Source of the DNA: Desulfosporosinus nitroreducens | Lineage (GTDB): Bacteria; Bacillota; Desulfitobacteriia; Desulfitobacteriales; Desulfitobacteriaceae | Assembly: GCF_023897015.1 (NCBI RefSeq) | Contig: NZ_JAMHFY010000020.1 | Span: forward strand, 1-64,000 | Length of the DNA: 64,000 nt | Direction of reading: 5' to 3' | In this document: one piece after another, positions 17,021 to 27,500 of the stretch | Layout of the letters: every line of letters starts with the position of its first letter | Position numbering within the stretch: position 1 is the stretch's first letter | The notes under the pieces: model-generated | The model's database searches: none | What the model was told of the DNA's origin: nothing | What the model saw: only the letters and a program-made list of their open reading frames with translations | Position numbers and translations under genes: made by a program

Positions 17021-19595
17021 ACAAAATACCGTCTGAAGATGCGTTGATAACTTTGTCAATGAAGAGGGTCACTAAATCAGGGTCGAATTGAATTCCTGCA
17101 TTCTTTTGAAGTTCTACGATAGCTGCTTTATTAGGTAAAGCGGCTCGATAGCTTCTGGCACTCGTCATGGCATCATAGGCATCTGCAATGGCAATAATCC
17201 TAGGTTGAAGGGGTAACTCCTCACCCTTTAAACCCCTCGGATAGCCTAAACCATCCCATCGTTCATGGTGAGCCAGCACATATTCCGCTATTTCTACCAT
17301 ACCATTGACCGTACTCAGAATGCGATAACCGATTTCTGGATGCCGTTTGATTTCTTCCCATTCTTCATGGGTTAATTTTCCGGGTTTGTTGAGTATTTCT
17401 TCGTCGATTGCTATCTTGCCAATATCATGAAGTAAGCCAACGTTTTTTAGTTCCTGAACTTCTCCTTCCAGCAGACCAAGGGCTTCCCCCATACTTTGGC
17501 AGAGAGCGGAAACTCGGTATGAGTGCTGTTCTTCTCGTTTATTCTTTTCGTGAAGGGTTCGGATAATCGTCTCGATGGTTTTTCCACGTATACTTGGGCC
17601 TTCAAAGAGTTTTCTCTTGTACATATAATCTTCGGCTTTTTTTAAAAGTTCACGGATATCCTCTTTCTCGTAACGCTTTGTTTCATAGCCAAACGAAATA
17701 GATAATTCGATTGAACCAACTCTTTCCTGTGAAGCTAAGGTATTGATTCGTTTGAGAATTTGTTCAGTTTGAGCAGCATTTGTATTGGGCAAAAGGATGA
17801 CAAATTCATCTCCACCGAGTCGGGCAATAATATCATCTCCTCGGCAGCCTTTGCGAAGCACTAGGGCAACGTTTTTTAGGAGTTCATCTCCGACGGCATG
17901 ACCGAAGGAATCATTAATTAGTTTAAGCCCATTAACATCAGCCATTACTAGAGTGAAGGGATAATTCCTTACAACATCGAGTCGTTTTAATTCCTCTTCA
18001 AAAAAGCGCCGGTTATAGAGACCAGTCAATTGATCATGGAAGCTTAAATATATGATTTCCTCTTCGGTACGCTTGCGATCGGTCACATCCTGAATCATGC
18101 CAATCAATCGAACCCTGTTGACTTGTTGATCAAATTCAACTTTTCCAAGCTCATGCACCCAGCGTTCCTCTCCATCATTCATACGTATGATTTTGTATTC
18201 AAAATCGAAGCGCTGCTGTGCATTTTTAATCTGCAAAAAATAATTAGAAAGGGGGGCCCTCCAATCTGGATGAACAATTCTCATCCATCCTTCCTTCGTG
18301 TGTGGATAGATTGGATCAATCCCCAAAATTTCTTCAAGCGCTGGTGAACACTGCCATTCTCTCGTTATGAGATCTGTAACATAGCTCCCCAGACGGGCCA
18401 CTCTTTGTGATTCGCTTAACAAAGCATTGTGTTGCGCCAATATTTTATTGAGCTGATCTAACTGACTTGTACGCATTCTTATCTTATCTTCAAGCTCCTC
18501 ATTCAAGGCTCTGATCTCTTCTTCTACGTTCTCACGCTTGACAATCTCTTCCTCAAGCAGCGCATTACTTTCTTCAAGCTCACTATTAAGGTCCTCCAGC
18601 TGTGAGGTTCTTTCAATGACTCTGTTTTCAAGTTCAGCATTTAACTCTCTGATTTCAGCTTCAACTTGTTCTTTTGTTCTAAGGGCACTCCTTAGCTCAT
18701 TGGTTTTTTGTTGTACCATGCGCCGAAGCGTCCTATTCCAGATAAATAATAGCAATGCCACCAGAAAAACTGCGCCTACGACGATGACAGAAACTCTGAA
18801 TAAGGGATGTTCATAGAAAGGTATATTCGTTAAACCAAACCACTTTTTATCAATGGCTTCATATTCACTCTCGGAAATCTGGGCAAATCCATTATTAATG
18901 GCAGGCATAAACCCCGAATGCCCCTTGTAAATGGCTCTGAAAAATTGGCTGGTGTATAATGACGAACTTGAATAATTGAAGTTATCTTGTATTCCCAATT
19001 TATACAGATAGTAGAGGGCAGGGGATTTTCCTATCGTAAATATTACGGCCTTCTGATCTTTAGCTGCTTGGACGATCGCCTCAGCCGTATCATATTCTTC
19101 AATATTGGTGATGCCATTTTCTTTAAGAAAATGGATACTGTTATCCCCTTTTTTCACTGCCACAGTAAATCCCTTCAAAGATTTAACATCAGTAATCCCG
19201 GATATACTTTTGTGAAAAAATATGGGGACATCAATTGTTGCATAAGGATTTGAATAATCAAAGATCTTGGCTCTGTCAGCATTATAAGAGATCGTATCAA
19301 TGACATCGAATTCACCATTTATCATACTCTCATAGGCTTTATTCCAGTTCATCCCGGTGATAGTCACTTTTATTCCAGTCTTTTGCTCAAATAGTTTCCA
19401 CTGGTCAAGCGTGATTCCTTGTAAATTACCCTGACTGTCGCGAAAAGCATAAGGGGGATAGCTGTCATCCATAACTACGCTGATCGTTTTTATTTCAGGG
19501 AGGGTTGCATTGACATGGGTCGCTTGAATTAGCAAAAATGCCAAACTAAGAATCCAAAAAAGAAAATAGTTTTGCCGATTCAAAAACGGCCTCAT
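17019..19595 (-). CDS. SBP-3/PAS/GGDEF/HD-GYP cyclic di-GMP sensor
   Basis: 858 residues. A signal or anchor helix (about 10-30) precedes a family-3 solute-binding domain outside the membrane (about 35-265), starting MDDSYPPYAFRDSQGNLQG. A single membrane helix (270-290) and a long coiled coil (295-400) connect to a PAS domain, a GGDEF domain and a C-terminal HD-GYP domain. GGDEF is intact (ARLGGDEF) with an upstream RGDD inhibitory site. HD-GYP has LLHDIGKI and HHERWDGLGYP intact. It can in principle make and break cyclic di-GMP. The ligand may be an amino acid or similar small solute. Confidence 0.92.
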   Translation of the reverse strand: MRPFLNRQNYFLFWILSLAFLLIQATHVNATLPEIKTISVVMDDSYPPYAFRDSQGNLQGITLDQWKLFEQKTGIKVTITGMNWNKAYESMINGEFDVIDTISYNADRAKIFDYSNPYATIDVPIFFHKSISGITDVKSLKGFTVAVKKGDNSIHFLKENGITNIEEYDTAEAIVQAAKDQKAVIFTIGKSPALYYLYKLGIQDNFNYSSSSLYTSQFFRAIYKGHSGFMPAINNGFAQISESEYEAIDKKWFGLTNIPFYEHPLFRVSVIVVGAVFLVALLLFIWNRTLRRMVQQKTNELRSALRTKEQVEAEIRELNAELENRVIERTSQLEDLNSELEESNALLEEEIVKRENVEEEIRALNEELEDKIRMRTSQLDQLNKILAQHNALLSESQRVARLGSYVTDLITREWQCSPALEEILGIDPIYPHTKEGWMRIVHPDWRAPLSNYFLQIKNAQQRFDFEYKIIRMNDGEERWVHELGKVEFDQQVNRVRLIGMIQDVTDRKRTEEEIIYLSFHDQLTGLYNRRFFEEELKRLDVVRNYPFTLVMADVNGLKLINDSFGHAVGDELLKNVALVLRKGCRGDDIIARLGGDEFVILLPNTNAAQTEQILKRINTLASQERVGSIELSISFGYETKRYEKEDIRELLKKAEDYMYKRKLFEGPSIRGKTIETIIRTLHEKNKREEQHSYRVSALCQSMGEALGLLEGEVQELKNVGLLHDIGKIAIDEEILNKPGKLTHEEWEEIKRHPEIGYRILSTVNGMVEIAEYVLAHHERWDGLGYPRGLKGEELPLQPRIIAIADAYDAMTSARSYRAALPNKAAIVELQKNAGIQFDPDLVTLFIDKVINASSDGIL

Positions 19596-19701
19596 TATTT
19601 ATCCCTGCCTTCCAAAAAACGACTCGAATCATTCTTATCAGAAGTATTCTTCGTAATATCGAGAAATCCTGCAGTTTATTTTACAAATAACTGTGGAGGC
19701 T

Positions 19702-19740
19702 CAAGCCCTTTCTAGATCCAAAAAGAAAGGGCTTGTTATT
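19702..19740 (+). terminator. Hairpin with T-rich tail
   Basis: CAAGCCCTTTCT (19702-19713) pairs with AGAAAGGGCTTG (19724-19735), followed by TTATTTTTG on the plus strand. No plus-strand gene ends here, so it may be a barrier or an unannotated transcript end. Confidence 0.5.
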
Positions 19741-19817
19741 TTTGTAAATCATTCTTTCTTTGAGGTATGGAGCGGTACTAAATGCAAATGCAATATGGTG
19801 ACAATTCCCACCAAGTA

Positions 19818-19855
19818 AAAAAGGATACTGACGACTTTAATCGTCCGCATCCTTT
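19818..19855 (-). terminator. Terminator of the DUF4342 gene
   Basis: On the minus strand AAAAGGAT…GACGA pairs with TCGTC…ATCCTTTT and runs into a T tract, just after the stop of the DUF4342 gene. Confidence 0.75.
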
Positions 19856-19878
19856 TGGATTCAATCATCCAGATTTCC

Positions 19879-20394
19879 TTAGATGTTTATGGATTTTTTT
19901 AGGTTTTCAGCAACGTTAGCCGCACTATTCATCGCGTCATTGACTGTGTTATTATTAAACTCAGGTCCGACGAACCGATAACGCAAACCAAAGAATAATC
20001 CGATAATGATCAGTGGAATGGCAACCCAGAATGCGAAGATCAGCAGCAATCCAAGGACAATCACGGGAAATGAGGCTTTGATTTCCTCACCCTTGAGTAC
20101 TTCAAAGGAATTTGTGTTGCCTTTGCGAATCATTTTCAGGCAAAACTGACCAATTTTCTTCAGGCCAGAAAAAAAGTGATTCCCATTGTGACAGTGATGG
20201 TGCCCATGATGATGATGAGTTTTTTCACCACTGTAATAACCGTCTCCAGTTGGCGCTGTTACCTTTCCTTGTTTCTCCAGATAGATAATGGCTTCAAGTA
20301 AATCTCCGTTTGTTGCGTCTAGAGCAACCTTGGCCTCTTCGTAGCTAATTTTAGCTATTGCACATAGTTTTTCCACTTGTTCTAAAGTTGTCAT
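19879..20394 (-). CDS. DUF4342 protein with UBA-like domain
   Basis: 171 residues. A UBA/TS-N-like three-helix bundle (about 3-42, KISYEEAKVALDATNGDLLEAIIYLEKQG) resembles the EF-Ts N-terminal domain. A His-rich linker follows (HHHHGHHHCHNGNH, about 60-73), then basic residues and two adjacent membrane helices (about 108-140). This is the DUF4342 layout. The function is unknown; the His tract may bind divalent metal. GGGGGAA precedes the ATG by about 6 nt. It is a single-gene unit with its own terminator. Confidence 0.7.
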   Translation of the reverse strand: MTTLEQVEKLCAIAKISYEEAKVALDATNGDLLEAIIYLEKQGKVTAPTGDGYYSGEKTHHHHGHHHCHNGNHFFSGLKKIGQFCLKMIRKGNTNSFEVLKGEEIKASFPVIVLGLLLIFAFWVAIPLIIIGLFFGLRYRFVGPEFNNNTVNDAMNSAANVAENLKKSINI

Positions 20395-20584
20395 GATAAG
20401 TTCCCCCTTGGTTTTTGTTTAAATACTGCTTTGCGTAAAGCTTGATGTTCGTTGTTTTCTACAATTGAGTATGTCTAAATTCTAACCAAAAAAACTTCAA
20501 GGAAAATTTGCCTAAAATTAAAATTCTATTAAAAACAATTTGTTAATCTTCCGATCATTGCAGTCGGTAAAATAAGCTGACCCA

Positions 20585-20776
20585 TTGGACGCCGAACTAA
20601 GTCTTCGGGAGGGTAAGTGCGATCTGGTAGCAGTTGGCAGAGCAATCTTAGTCGATCCCCAGTGGCCTAATAAAATAGCTGCCAGTAGAAACGTTGTGCG
20701 CTGTATAGGTTGTAACGACTGTATTAACTCTCTGGCTAAAGGGGCCTTGAATTGCCGAGTTAACAGGACGTTATAG
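20585..20776 (+). pseudogene. Old yellow enzyme/enoate reductase fragment
   Basis: 63 codons matching the end of the FMN barrel of NADH:flavin oxidoreductases of the 2,4-dienoyl-CoA reductase type: CDLVAVGRAILVDPQWPNK, then the iron-sulfur motif CIGCNDC and NCRVN. About 320 N-terminal residues and the C-terminal FAD/NAD domains are missing. There is no credible start signal. It is a decayed remnant. Confidence 0.75.
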
Positions 20777-20850
20777 TATTAATATTTATGGAGTATATTG
20801 GTTATGGGACAAGAGTGATTTGACACGATAACCAGGGGTAATAAGTTGTA

Positions 20851-20886
20851 AACACCGAGGATAGGGCAACTATCCTTGGTGTTTTT
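20851..20886 (+). terminator. Intrinsic terminator
   Basis: CACCGAGGATA (20853-20863) pairs with TATCCTTGGTG (20871-20881), followed by TTTTT. It probably once ended the old-yellow-enzyme gene. Confidence 0.75.
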
Positions 20887-20928
20887 GTAGTTCATTAGAT
20901 CAATATTTTTAAGAAGCAATAAAAAGTA

Positions 20929-20958
20929 TTGACACACAAATAGCTAATAGGAGATAAT
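20929..20958 (+). promoter_or_regulatory. Promoter of TetR-dikinase unit
   Basis: TTGACA (20929-20934) and GATAAT (20953-20958), 18 bp apart, about 95 nt ahead of the TetR start. Confidence 0.6.
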
Positions 20959-20977
20959 GAATAAAATACACATTGTG

Positions 20978-21002
20978 TAACATTACCATTAGTGTAATGT
21001 TA
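20978..21002. promoter_or_regulatory. Candidate TetR operator
   Basis: TAACATTAC (20978-20986) and GTAATGTTA (20994-21002) form a perfect 9-bp inverted repeat with a 7-bp spacer, 20 nt past the -10 box. It suits autoregulation by the TetR protein encoded just downstream. Confidence 0.6.
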
Positions 21003-21051
21003 AATTTAACATAATTGGTTGTAATGAAACAAATACATAGGAGGCGTAACA

Positions 21052-21675
21052 ATGGAACCAAGGGATGTACTGGTGGAAGGCAGGATAGAGCGCAAGAAAA
21101 AGGAAACACGGCAGAAAATCATTAAAGCTGCCATGGATTTGATTCAGCGCCAGAGGTTTGACAATACCACTATGGAGCAAATAGCCGAAGAAGCTGATGT
21201 TGCAAGAAAAACTTTATATAATCACTTTCCTGTCAAAGAAGCTATTGTTGACGAATATGTCAGAAGCCTTTCCAGGGAGTTCACTCAAGAGGCCTTCGAT
21301 AAATTGCAAAACCTGCCCGATACAAGGTCGCGCTTACTGGAGACACTCGACAAAGTATATGAACAGGTGGAAATTAACCCGGAGATTATAGGAATTTCAA
21401 TGGGTTATCGACTGAAAAATATGTTTCAAGGGGAAGGTTACAGCAGTGGCGGTACTCAAAGCCTTATTGCCGAGATTATTAGGCTTGGCCAGCAGGCGGG
21501 TGAAATTCGACAGGATATTCAGGCTAAACTTCTGGTGAAACAATTAGATATTCTACGAGGTGCCGTTGTCGTGGATTGGTTAAATGATCCGTCTAGGTTA
21601 GAACTTCGCAAAGAAATGGCTTTGCTGGTAGACCTATTTCTGAATGGAGCCACCGGTAAGGATGTAAAAAAATAG
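21052..21675 (+). CDS. TetR/AcrR family regulator
   Basis: 207 residues. The N-terminal helix-turn-helix is clear (TMEQIAEEADVARKTLYNHF followed by PVKEAIVDEYV, about 40-75). The remainder is the helical ligand domain. AGGAGG lies 7 nt before the ATG. A 9-bp palindrome precedes it. The dikinase gene follows within 40 nt, so the regulator and enzyme form one unit. That arrangement is common for drug-inactivating enzymes induced by their substrate, which is inference here. Confidence 0.85.
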   Translation: MEPRDVLVEGRIERKKKETRQKIIKAAMDLIQRQRFDNTTMEQIAEEADVARKTLYNHFPVKEAIVDEYVRSLSREFTQEAFDKLQNLPDTRSRLLETLDKVYEQVEINPEIIGISMGYRLKNMFQGEGYSSGGTQSLIAEIIRLGQQAGEIRQDIQAKLLVKQLDILRGAVVVDWLNDPSRLELRKEMALLVDLFLNGATGKDVKK

Positions 21676-21713
21676 AAACGGCGTGAGGAGTATTTAAGCA
21701 AGGGGTGGTTTAT

Positions 21714-24386
21714 GTGCTAGTATCTACAGCAAAGTACTTTTTGACATGGGATGAAGCTGTTCAATCCGGAGTACAAGTGGCTGGAGGCAAGGGCTGGAAT
21801 TTGGGGCGACTGGCTCAGTATGGTTTTAAAATTCCCATTGGAGGAATCCTTACTACCTGCGCCTACGAGGAGTTTATCAAGCACAACAGCTTACAGGACA
21901 TGGTTAATAACATTCCCCAGTCAGTAACTGGGGAAAATATTGATGAAATTAATAATCAGGACAGTTTAAATCAACTAAGACAAAAAATCAAAGCGGGCTC
22001 TATACCCCCTCTAATCGTGGAAGAACTAAAAACTAAGCTTGACAGCATGGGCATACTTGAAAGACCATTGGCCGTAAGATCGTCCGCTTCAGCGGAAGAT
22101 TCGGCAAAGGCATCCTTTGCGGGTATCCATGAATCATTTCTAAATGTCTGTGGTATAGACAATATTCTGGAGTCTGTGACAGGGTGTTATGCCTCCCTCT
22201 GGTCTAATCGAGCTATAGCCTACCGCCGGAAACTACATATCAAGGATGACGAGGTAATGACTGGTGTAGTTGTGATGGAGATGGTGGATGCTCAAGCCGC
22301 AGGAGTAGGTTTTACCTGCGACCCCCAGACAGGGCGCCAAGACACTTTAGTTATTAACGCTAACTTTGGCCTGGGCGAAACGATTGTCACAGGCACAGTA
22401 GAGCCTGACACCTATTATCTGGATGCCAGTCCATGGAACTCAGTACCTCGCCTAGTTGAGCGGAAAACCGGGAGGAAGGAGGGAGTGACCTGTCTCAATC
22501 AGAATGGGGGAACTCAATTTCTGATGACCCCTGACTCTTCTAGCAAGCAGGTGTTGTCAGACGAGAACATTGAAAAGCTGGGCTTACTTCTGTCAAGGGT
22601 TTTCGAAGCTCTGGGGGATTGTGATCAGCACCAGGATGTAGAATGGGTTTTTGACGGTCGAGATTTTATTCTAGTCCAGTCCAGACCGGTAACTGCCTTG
22701 CCCAGGAGAACCTTTGCTTCCTTAAAGAACCAACCTGATATTTGGTCCAACGGAAACTACAGGGATGCAGTGCCAATGGTCCTGTCACCACTCATCCGAC
22801 GTTTAACGATTAATACAATCGATGAAATTCTCAAATCGAATTATACAGAGACTGGTTACACTCTGCCGGAAGGGTTACAGTTCTCCAGGTTTTTCAACGG
22901 ACGGCTGTATTGTAATCTATCAGCCCTGCAATGGGCTATGTATGATGCGCTGGGTTCATTGCCCAGTGCCTTCAATATTGGTTGGGGAGGCCATCAGCCC
23001 GAAATTGAGTTAAAGGATCCCAAACCCTTTAAAGGGCTTAGCGGTTTGAAACGGTTATGGCGCGGAATAAGGGGTGTCACTTTGATTAACCGGGCGACGA
23101 AAAAAGCTCCGGAAACCCATGCCAGGGTCTTGCATTCCATTGAGAGCTTAACTCAAAAGGGGTTTAGCCATTTACAAGATAAGGATTTAATTCAACGGTA
23201 TAATCAACTTAGCAAGATTTCCATAGAATTTACAGGGGAATTCTCGTTTTTAAGTGGAGCTGCTTCCATACCCATCGGGGGATTAATTAAAATTCTACCC
23301 AAATATTTTGGCGAGAGGGCCCCTATGGTTTTAAATGCCTTAATGGTGGGGGGATCGGCGGGTATAACTAGTGCGGATCACGGATACAGACTTGTAGAAC
23401 TGGCCGAAATTGCCCGTCGGGACAATGACGCAGCGCAATATTTTGACGACACAGCTTTCGACCCCATTGATTGGGAAGATCAATTACCTGAACGGTCAAC
23501 CTTTAAACAAGCTTTCCGTGAGTTTATCAAAGAATACGGGCATCGGGCTGTCTACGAGCTGGATATCATTAACCCCAGGTGGAATGAAGACCCTTCCTAC
23601 TTGCTAAACATCATACACAGCACTATCAATACTGCAGATCTTAGTCAATTGAAGGCAAAGCAAAAAGGAAAATTTGAGCAAGCTTGGCAGGAAGTTAAGA
23701 ATAAAGTCCCTTCAAAGAAGCATTCAACGATCAAAAAACTGATCAGTAAGGCCCAGGAAGGGGCAGCAGTGCGGGAAAAGACTAAATCAGTACTGGCCGT
23801 GATGATGGAGGCATACCGGAAAATAGCTCAAGAGTTAGGTTCCCGTTTTTGCCAACGGGCTATCATCGAGGAACAGGCCGATATTTACTTCTGTACCTGG
23901 CCTGAACTGGTTTCGATATTAAACGGTCAATGGGATGGTGTCGGGATCAAGGCATTGATTACTAAAAGAAAAGTCTTTATGAAAGAAATGGAGTCCATTG
24001 CACCACCGGACATTATTATGGGGGATACTCCTAAGTATACTGAACCTGCTCCCCGGTCTTCTGGTAATTACCTGACGGGTGTGCCTGTTGCCGCCGGAAA
24101 AGCGTCCGGTAAAGCTCGATTGATCAGTCATCCGGCTGAAGGAAACAGGCTGCAGCCGGGAGATGTTATGGTAGCGCCATCTACCGATCCGGGTTGGACG
24201 CCGTTGTTTTTAAAAGCCAGTGCCGTGATTATGGAAACCGGAGGCTTCTTGTCCCACGGGGCCATCGTGGCCAGAGAATATGGAATTCCCGCCGTGGTGA
24301 ATATACCCGGTGTCATGAGAGTCATTAAAGAGGGCTGGGAAGTTGATGTCGATGGAGATGAAGGGAAGGTATTCTTAAAAGGTTGA
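21714..24386 (+). CDS. Rifampicin-phosphotransferase-like ATP-grasp dikinase
   Basis: About 890 residues. Residues 1-330 are the ATP-grasp domain of PEP synthase/PPDK type (GGKGWNLGRL, RSSASAEDSAKASFAGIHESFLNV, and the VQSRPVTALP end). A divergent middle region (330-780) follows. The phosphohistidine swivel domain comes last, with His848 in GGFLSHGAIVAREYGIPAVV. PEP synthase and PPDK place this domain in the middle before a pyruvate barrel; here no barrel is present. That is the order of rifampicin phosphotransferase (about 867 residues). Phosphorylation of an unknown hydroxyl substrate is inferred. GTG 21714 has AAGGGG 8 nt upstream. Confidence 0.75.
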   Translation: MLVSTAKYFLTWDEAVQSGVQVAGGKGWNLGRLAQYGFKIPIGGILTTCAYEEFIKHNSLQDMVNNIPQSVTGENIDEINNQDSLNQLRQKIKAGSIPPLIVEELKTKLDSMGILERPLAVRSSASAEDSAKASFAGIHESFLNVCGIDNILESVTGCYASLWSNRAIAYRRKLHIKDDEVMTGVVVMEMVDAQAAGVGFTCDPQTGRQDTLVINANFGLGETIVTGTVEPDTYYLDASPWNSVPRLVERKTGRKEGVTCLNQNGGTQFLMTPDSSSKQVLSDENIEKLGLLLSRVFEALGDCDQHQDVEWVFDGRDFILVQSRPVTALPRRTFASLKNQPDIWSNGNYRDAVPMVLSPLIRRLTINTIDEILKSNYTETGYTLPEGLQFSRFFNGRLYCNLSALQWAMYDALGSLPSAFNIGWGGHQPEIELKDPKPFKGLSGLKRLWRGIRGVTLINRATKKAPETHARVLHSIESLTQKGFSHLQDKDLIQRYNQLSKISIEFTGEFSFLSGAASIPIGGLIKILPKYFGERAPMVLNALMVGGSAGITSADHGYRLVELAEIARRDNDAAQYFDDTAFDPIDWEDQLPERSTFKQAFREFIKEYGHRAVYELDIINPRWNEDPSYLLNIIHSTINTADLSQLKAKQKGKFEQAWQEVKNKVPSKKHSTIKKLISKAQEGAAVREKTKSVLAVMMEAYRKIAQELGSRFCQRAIIEEQADIYFCTWPELVSILNGQWDGVGIKALITKRKVFMKEMESIAPPDIIMGDTPKYTEPAPRSSGNYLTGVPVAAGKASGKARLISHPAEGNRLQPGDVMVAPSTDPGWTPLFLKASAVIMETGGFLSHGAIVAREYGIPAVVNIPGVMRVIKEGWEVDVDGDEGKVFLKG

Positions 24387-24479
24387 GTAACTTTAATCTT
24401 TGTTTGTTCACTGACATTTTCATTATAAAAAATATACCTTTCGTTTATTAAAGGATTAAGGTCTCAAAAAACGAATTGA

Positions 24480-24512
24480 CTCGTTGTAAGTAATAATATG
24501 ATTCACAACGAG
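24480..24512 (+). promoter_or_regulatory. Inverted repeat overlapping ribosome binding site
   Basis: CTCGTTGT (24480-24487) and ACAACGAG (24505-24512) can pair. The right arm runs into AGGAGGAAGG, the ribosome binding site of the cell-wall-binding protein. It could be an operator or an RBS-occluding hairpin. Confidence 0.4.
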
Positions 24513-24522
24513 GAGGAAGGTA

Positions 24523-27500
24523 GTGAAAGGATCAAACAGAAGACAATTAGGCATATCAATAGTTCTAAGCCTACTGTTAATTATGTTTTTTTCACCGGCC
24601 CTTGTATTAGCCGGAACGAACTCAAGCGCGGAACAAGCTTCTGATTTGGAAAACTCTATTTTACGTTTTGGTGGAATCGACCAGTATGAAACAGCTGCTA
24701 AGATTGCTGAAGCCGGTTGGAAAGAAACTTGTGATGCTGTGATTCTTGCTGCCGGAACACAACCGAACTTAATTGATGCCATGTCGGCAGGTCCGCTTGC
24801 AGCTGTGCTCAAGGCGCCGATCGTTTTAACAGATAATGGGAACTCATTGAACCCTTTTGCAAAGCAAGAAATAGCCCGCCTGAAACCGAACAAAGCCTAT
24901 ATAACCAGCGGACAGGCCGTAATCAAACCTACTGTTCTTGCAGAGCTGATATCTATGGGAGTAACACCGGTTGAATTAGGAGGCTATGACCAGTATGAGA
25001 CAGCCGTAAACATTGCCAAAGAGATGCAAGTGTTGGGCAAAACGTTTACAAAACTAGCCGTGGTCGCCGGTTGGGTTAGTCCTGCCGATGCTCTTTCCAT
25101 CAGTTCTATAGCCGCCTCCGAGCAAATACCGGTCTTAGCTACAACGAAAAGCGAACTTCCGCCTATAGTTAAAGAATATCTTCTCACACTAGAAGGCTCA
25201 ATTAATGATAGCTATGTTATTGGCGGGACGGCTGTGGTTTCAGATGCAGTCAAAGAAAGTCTTCCCGGTAATCAGCAACGGTTTTTTGGTAATAGCAAAT
25301 ACGATACTAATTTGGATGTCCTCAAAAAATTTACCGATAACCTAAATTACAAGGCCGTTTATGTAGCAAACGGAGAAACTTTGGTCGATGCGCTAGCCGG
25401 TGTTCCACTTGCTGCTCAAGATGCCTCGCCAATCATTCTAACCGATAAATCAATGGATCCAACTCTTTTAAACTATGCAAAAACCAATCTTTCACCTGTC
25501 GTAATAGCCTTAGGTGGAGAAGTAGTTGTTAATCAAGAGACACTAAATCAGTTGTCTTCTTATGATATAGAAACCGAAAATGACCAAACGATTGGTTCAG
25601 ACAACTCTGATTTGCCGGAGACGTTACAGAAAACCCTGGTTATATCGGGAGATGACGTGACCGTACAAAATGCCACTGAAAATTTCAGTATATATATTAA
25701 TGGGAATAACGGTACTCTGAAAAATGTTAAGATCAAAGGAACCTTATTTATTGATCCGGGAGTGAACGGAACGTTTAACCTGGACAATGTTACCGCTGCT
25801 CATACAGTGGTTTTATCAGGCGCCGAAGATGGTATTCGGTTTAAAGATGTCCAGATAGATGATCTAAGAGTAGCAAGCAGTACTAAAATCGTAATTGCGC
25901 CAACTGGGAACTCCTTTATTTCAAACACCACTGCTTCTTCTGATGCGGTTATCGATGCTTCCCAGGGAACTTGGGGTAATATCCGTCTGGCCGGAATGAC
26001 CTCGCCTGATAATGTGGTCGAACTCATTGGGACATTTAATCATAATGTATCTGTATTAAGCTCTGGTATCCTCAAGGCTGATCAGAATGCTGCCGTTAAC
26101 AAAGTAATCGTTATGCCGCAGGCTAAGGGACTGATTACACTTGACGGTACATTTAATGTGTTACAGATCGAACGTCCTGCCCAGGTTTCTTTGCTAGCTA
26201 CAACAAAAGTTAATGATCTGGTCACTCACGCTCAAACATCATTAAATGTTGATAAAGGGGCAACAGTTGGACACTTATATAACGGGGATTTCAGCACGCT
26301 TACTGGTGACGGTGCTCAGGACCTTCCGGCAGTAGATTTTAACGATCATTTTTCTATTCTAAACCCGGAAGGGTATCAGACTAAAAATCCGGTCTTGAAG
26401 ATTTCTGCACCTCAGGATGGGGCAGTATTGGACTATGAAGATACAACTATCACCTGGGTTGAAGTTCCCGGTGCAACAGAATATATGGTAGAAGTCAAGG
26501 ATTTGGACAATCCCTATCCCTACCTTAGTAATAAGGTTGCAAATATTCCTGCTGGAAGTCTAACCTTTACTTTATTGAAAAACCAAATTGCGTCAGGTCA
26601 TCATTATAAAATCACAGTTTACTATACTATGCCAATCGATCCCGAGGTTGGCTATGGTGCAAGTGGATCATTGCCCCCAATTCAGGTTCAGATCGGCAAG
26701 ACACCCGTCGTTCTTCCGTTGGTTATTACGTCCCCAAGCACTAATGCAACTTTTTCCTTCGGCACCCAAATTCCTCTCAAGTGGATCAATCCGTCAGATG
26801 CCAACAATCTAAATGCCGAAGCCCTCGTCCAAGGCTCAGTTGTCAAAGATTTTTCTGTTCAGAATGGACAAGACATTTCGCAACATTTATATCCTGGTAA
26901 AAACCAGGTTACCGTTTCCCTTAAAAGAGGGGAAGATGTATTATATCAAGGTACTATTGATATAATGATGACTCCAAGTTCCTCTCCGAGCTCTACCCCA
27001 GATATTCTGACTCCAGCCAACGGTTCAACAATAGATCCGAACCAAAATCTAAAGATAACTTGGAGACCTGTTCTGGGTGCGACCAACTATACAGTTAATG
27101 TTTTTAAAAAAAGCGGGGAAATTTCTGAACTGATAAGTACTTTTCATGCCGGTACTTTAACAAGCTACCAACTCACACCTCTATCTGATGGAAAGTATGA
27201 AATAAATATTCGAGCAGTAGTTGATAACTTCCTGAGAGATGGTCAGCGAATTACTGTCAACGCCCCAAAGGCAGATCCGAATATTGTACCGGAACCACCT
27301 GTAAACATTATGCCCTTACAGATTGTTTCCCCAAGCAATAATTTAATAGTTACTGGGAATGAACCGGTTATTCTTCGATGGAATGAACCCATCTATGGAA
27401 AGTACTCGAACGTCAATGTAAAAATAACTTCTCCGACTAGTTTACTCGTAGGAAGTGGGCATTACGGGGAAAACCTGAATCAGGAAAGGCAGAAAGGTTA

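Noticed and set aside
21705-24386. Calling the dikinase a PEP synthase
   Set aside because: The phosphohistidine domain is C-terminal and the pyruvate/PEP barrel is missing, so the domain order does not fit.
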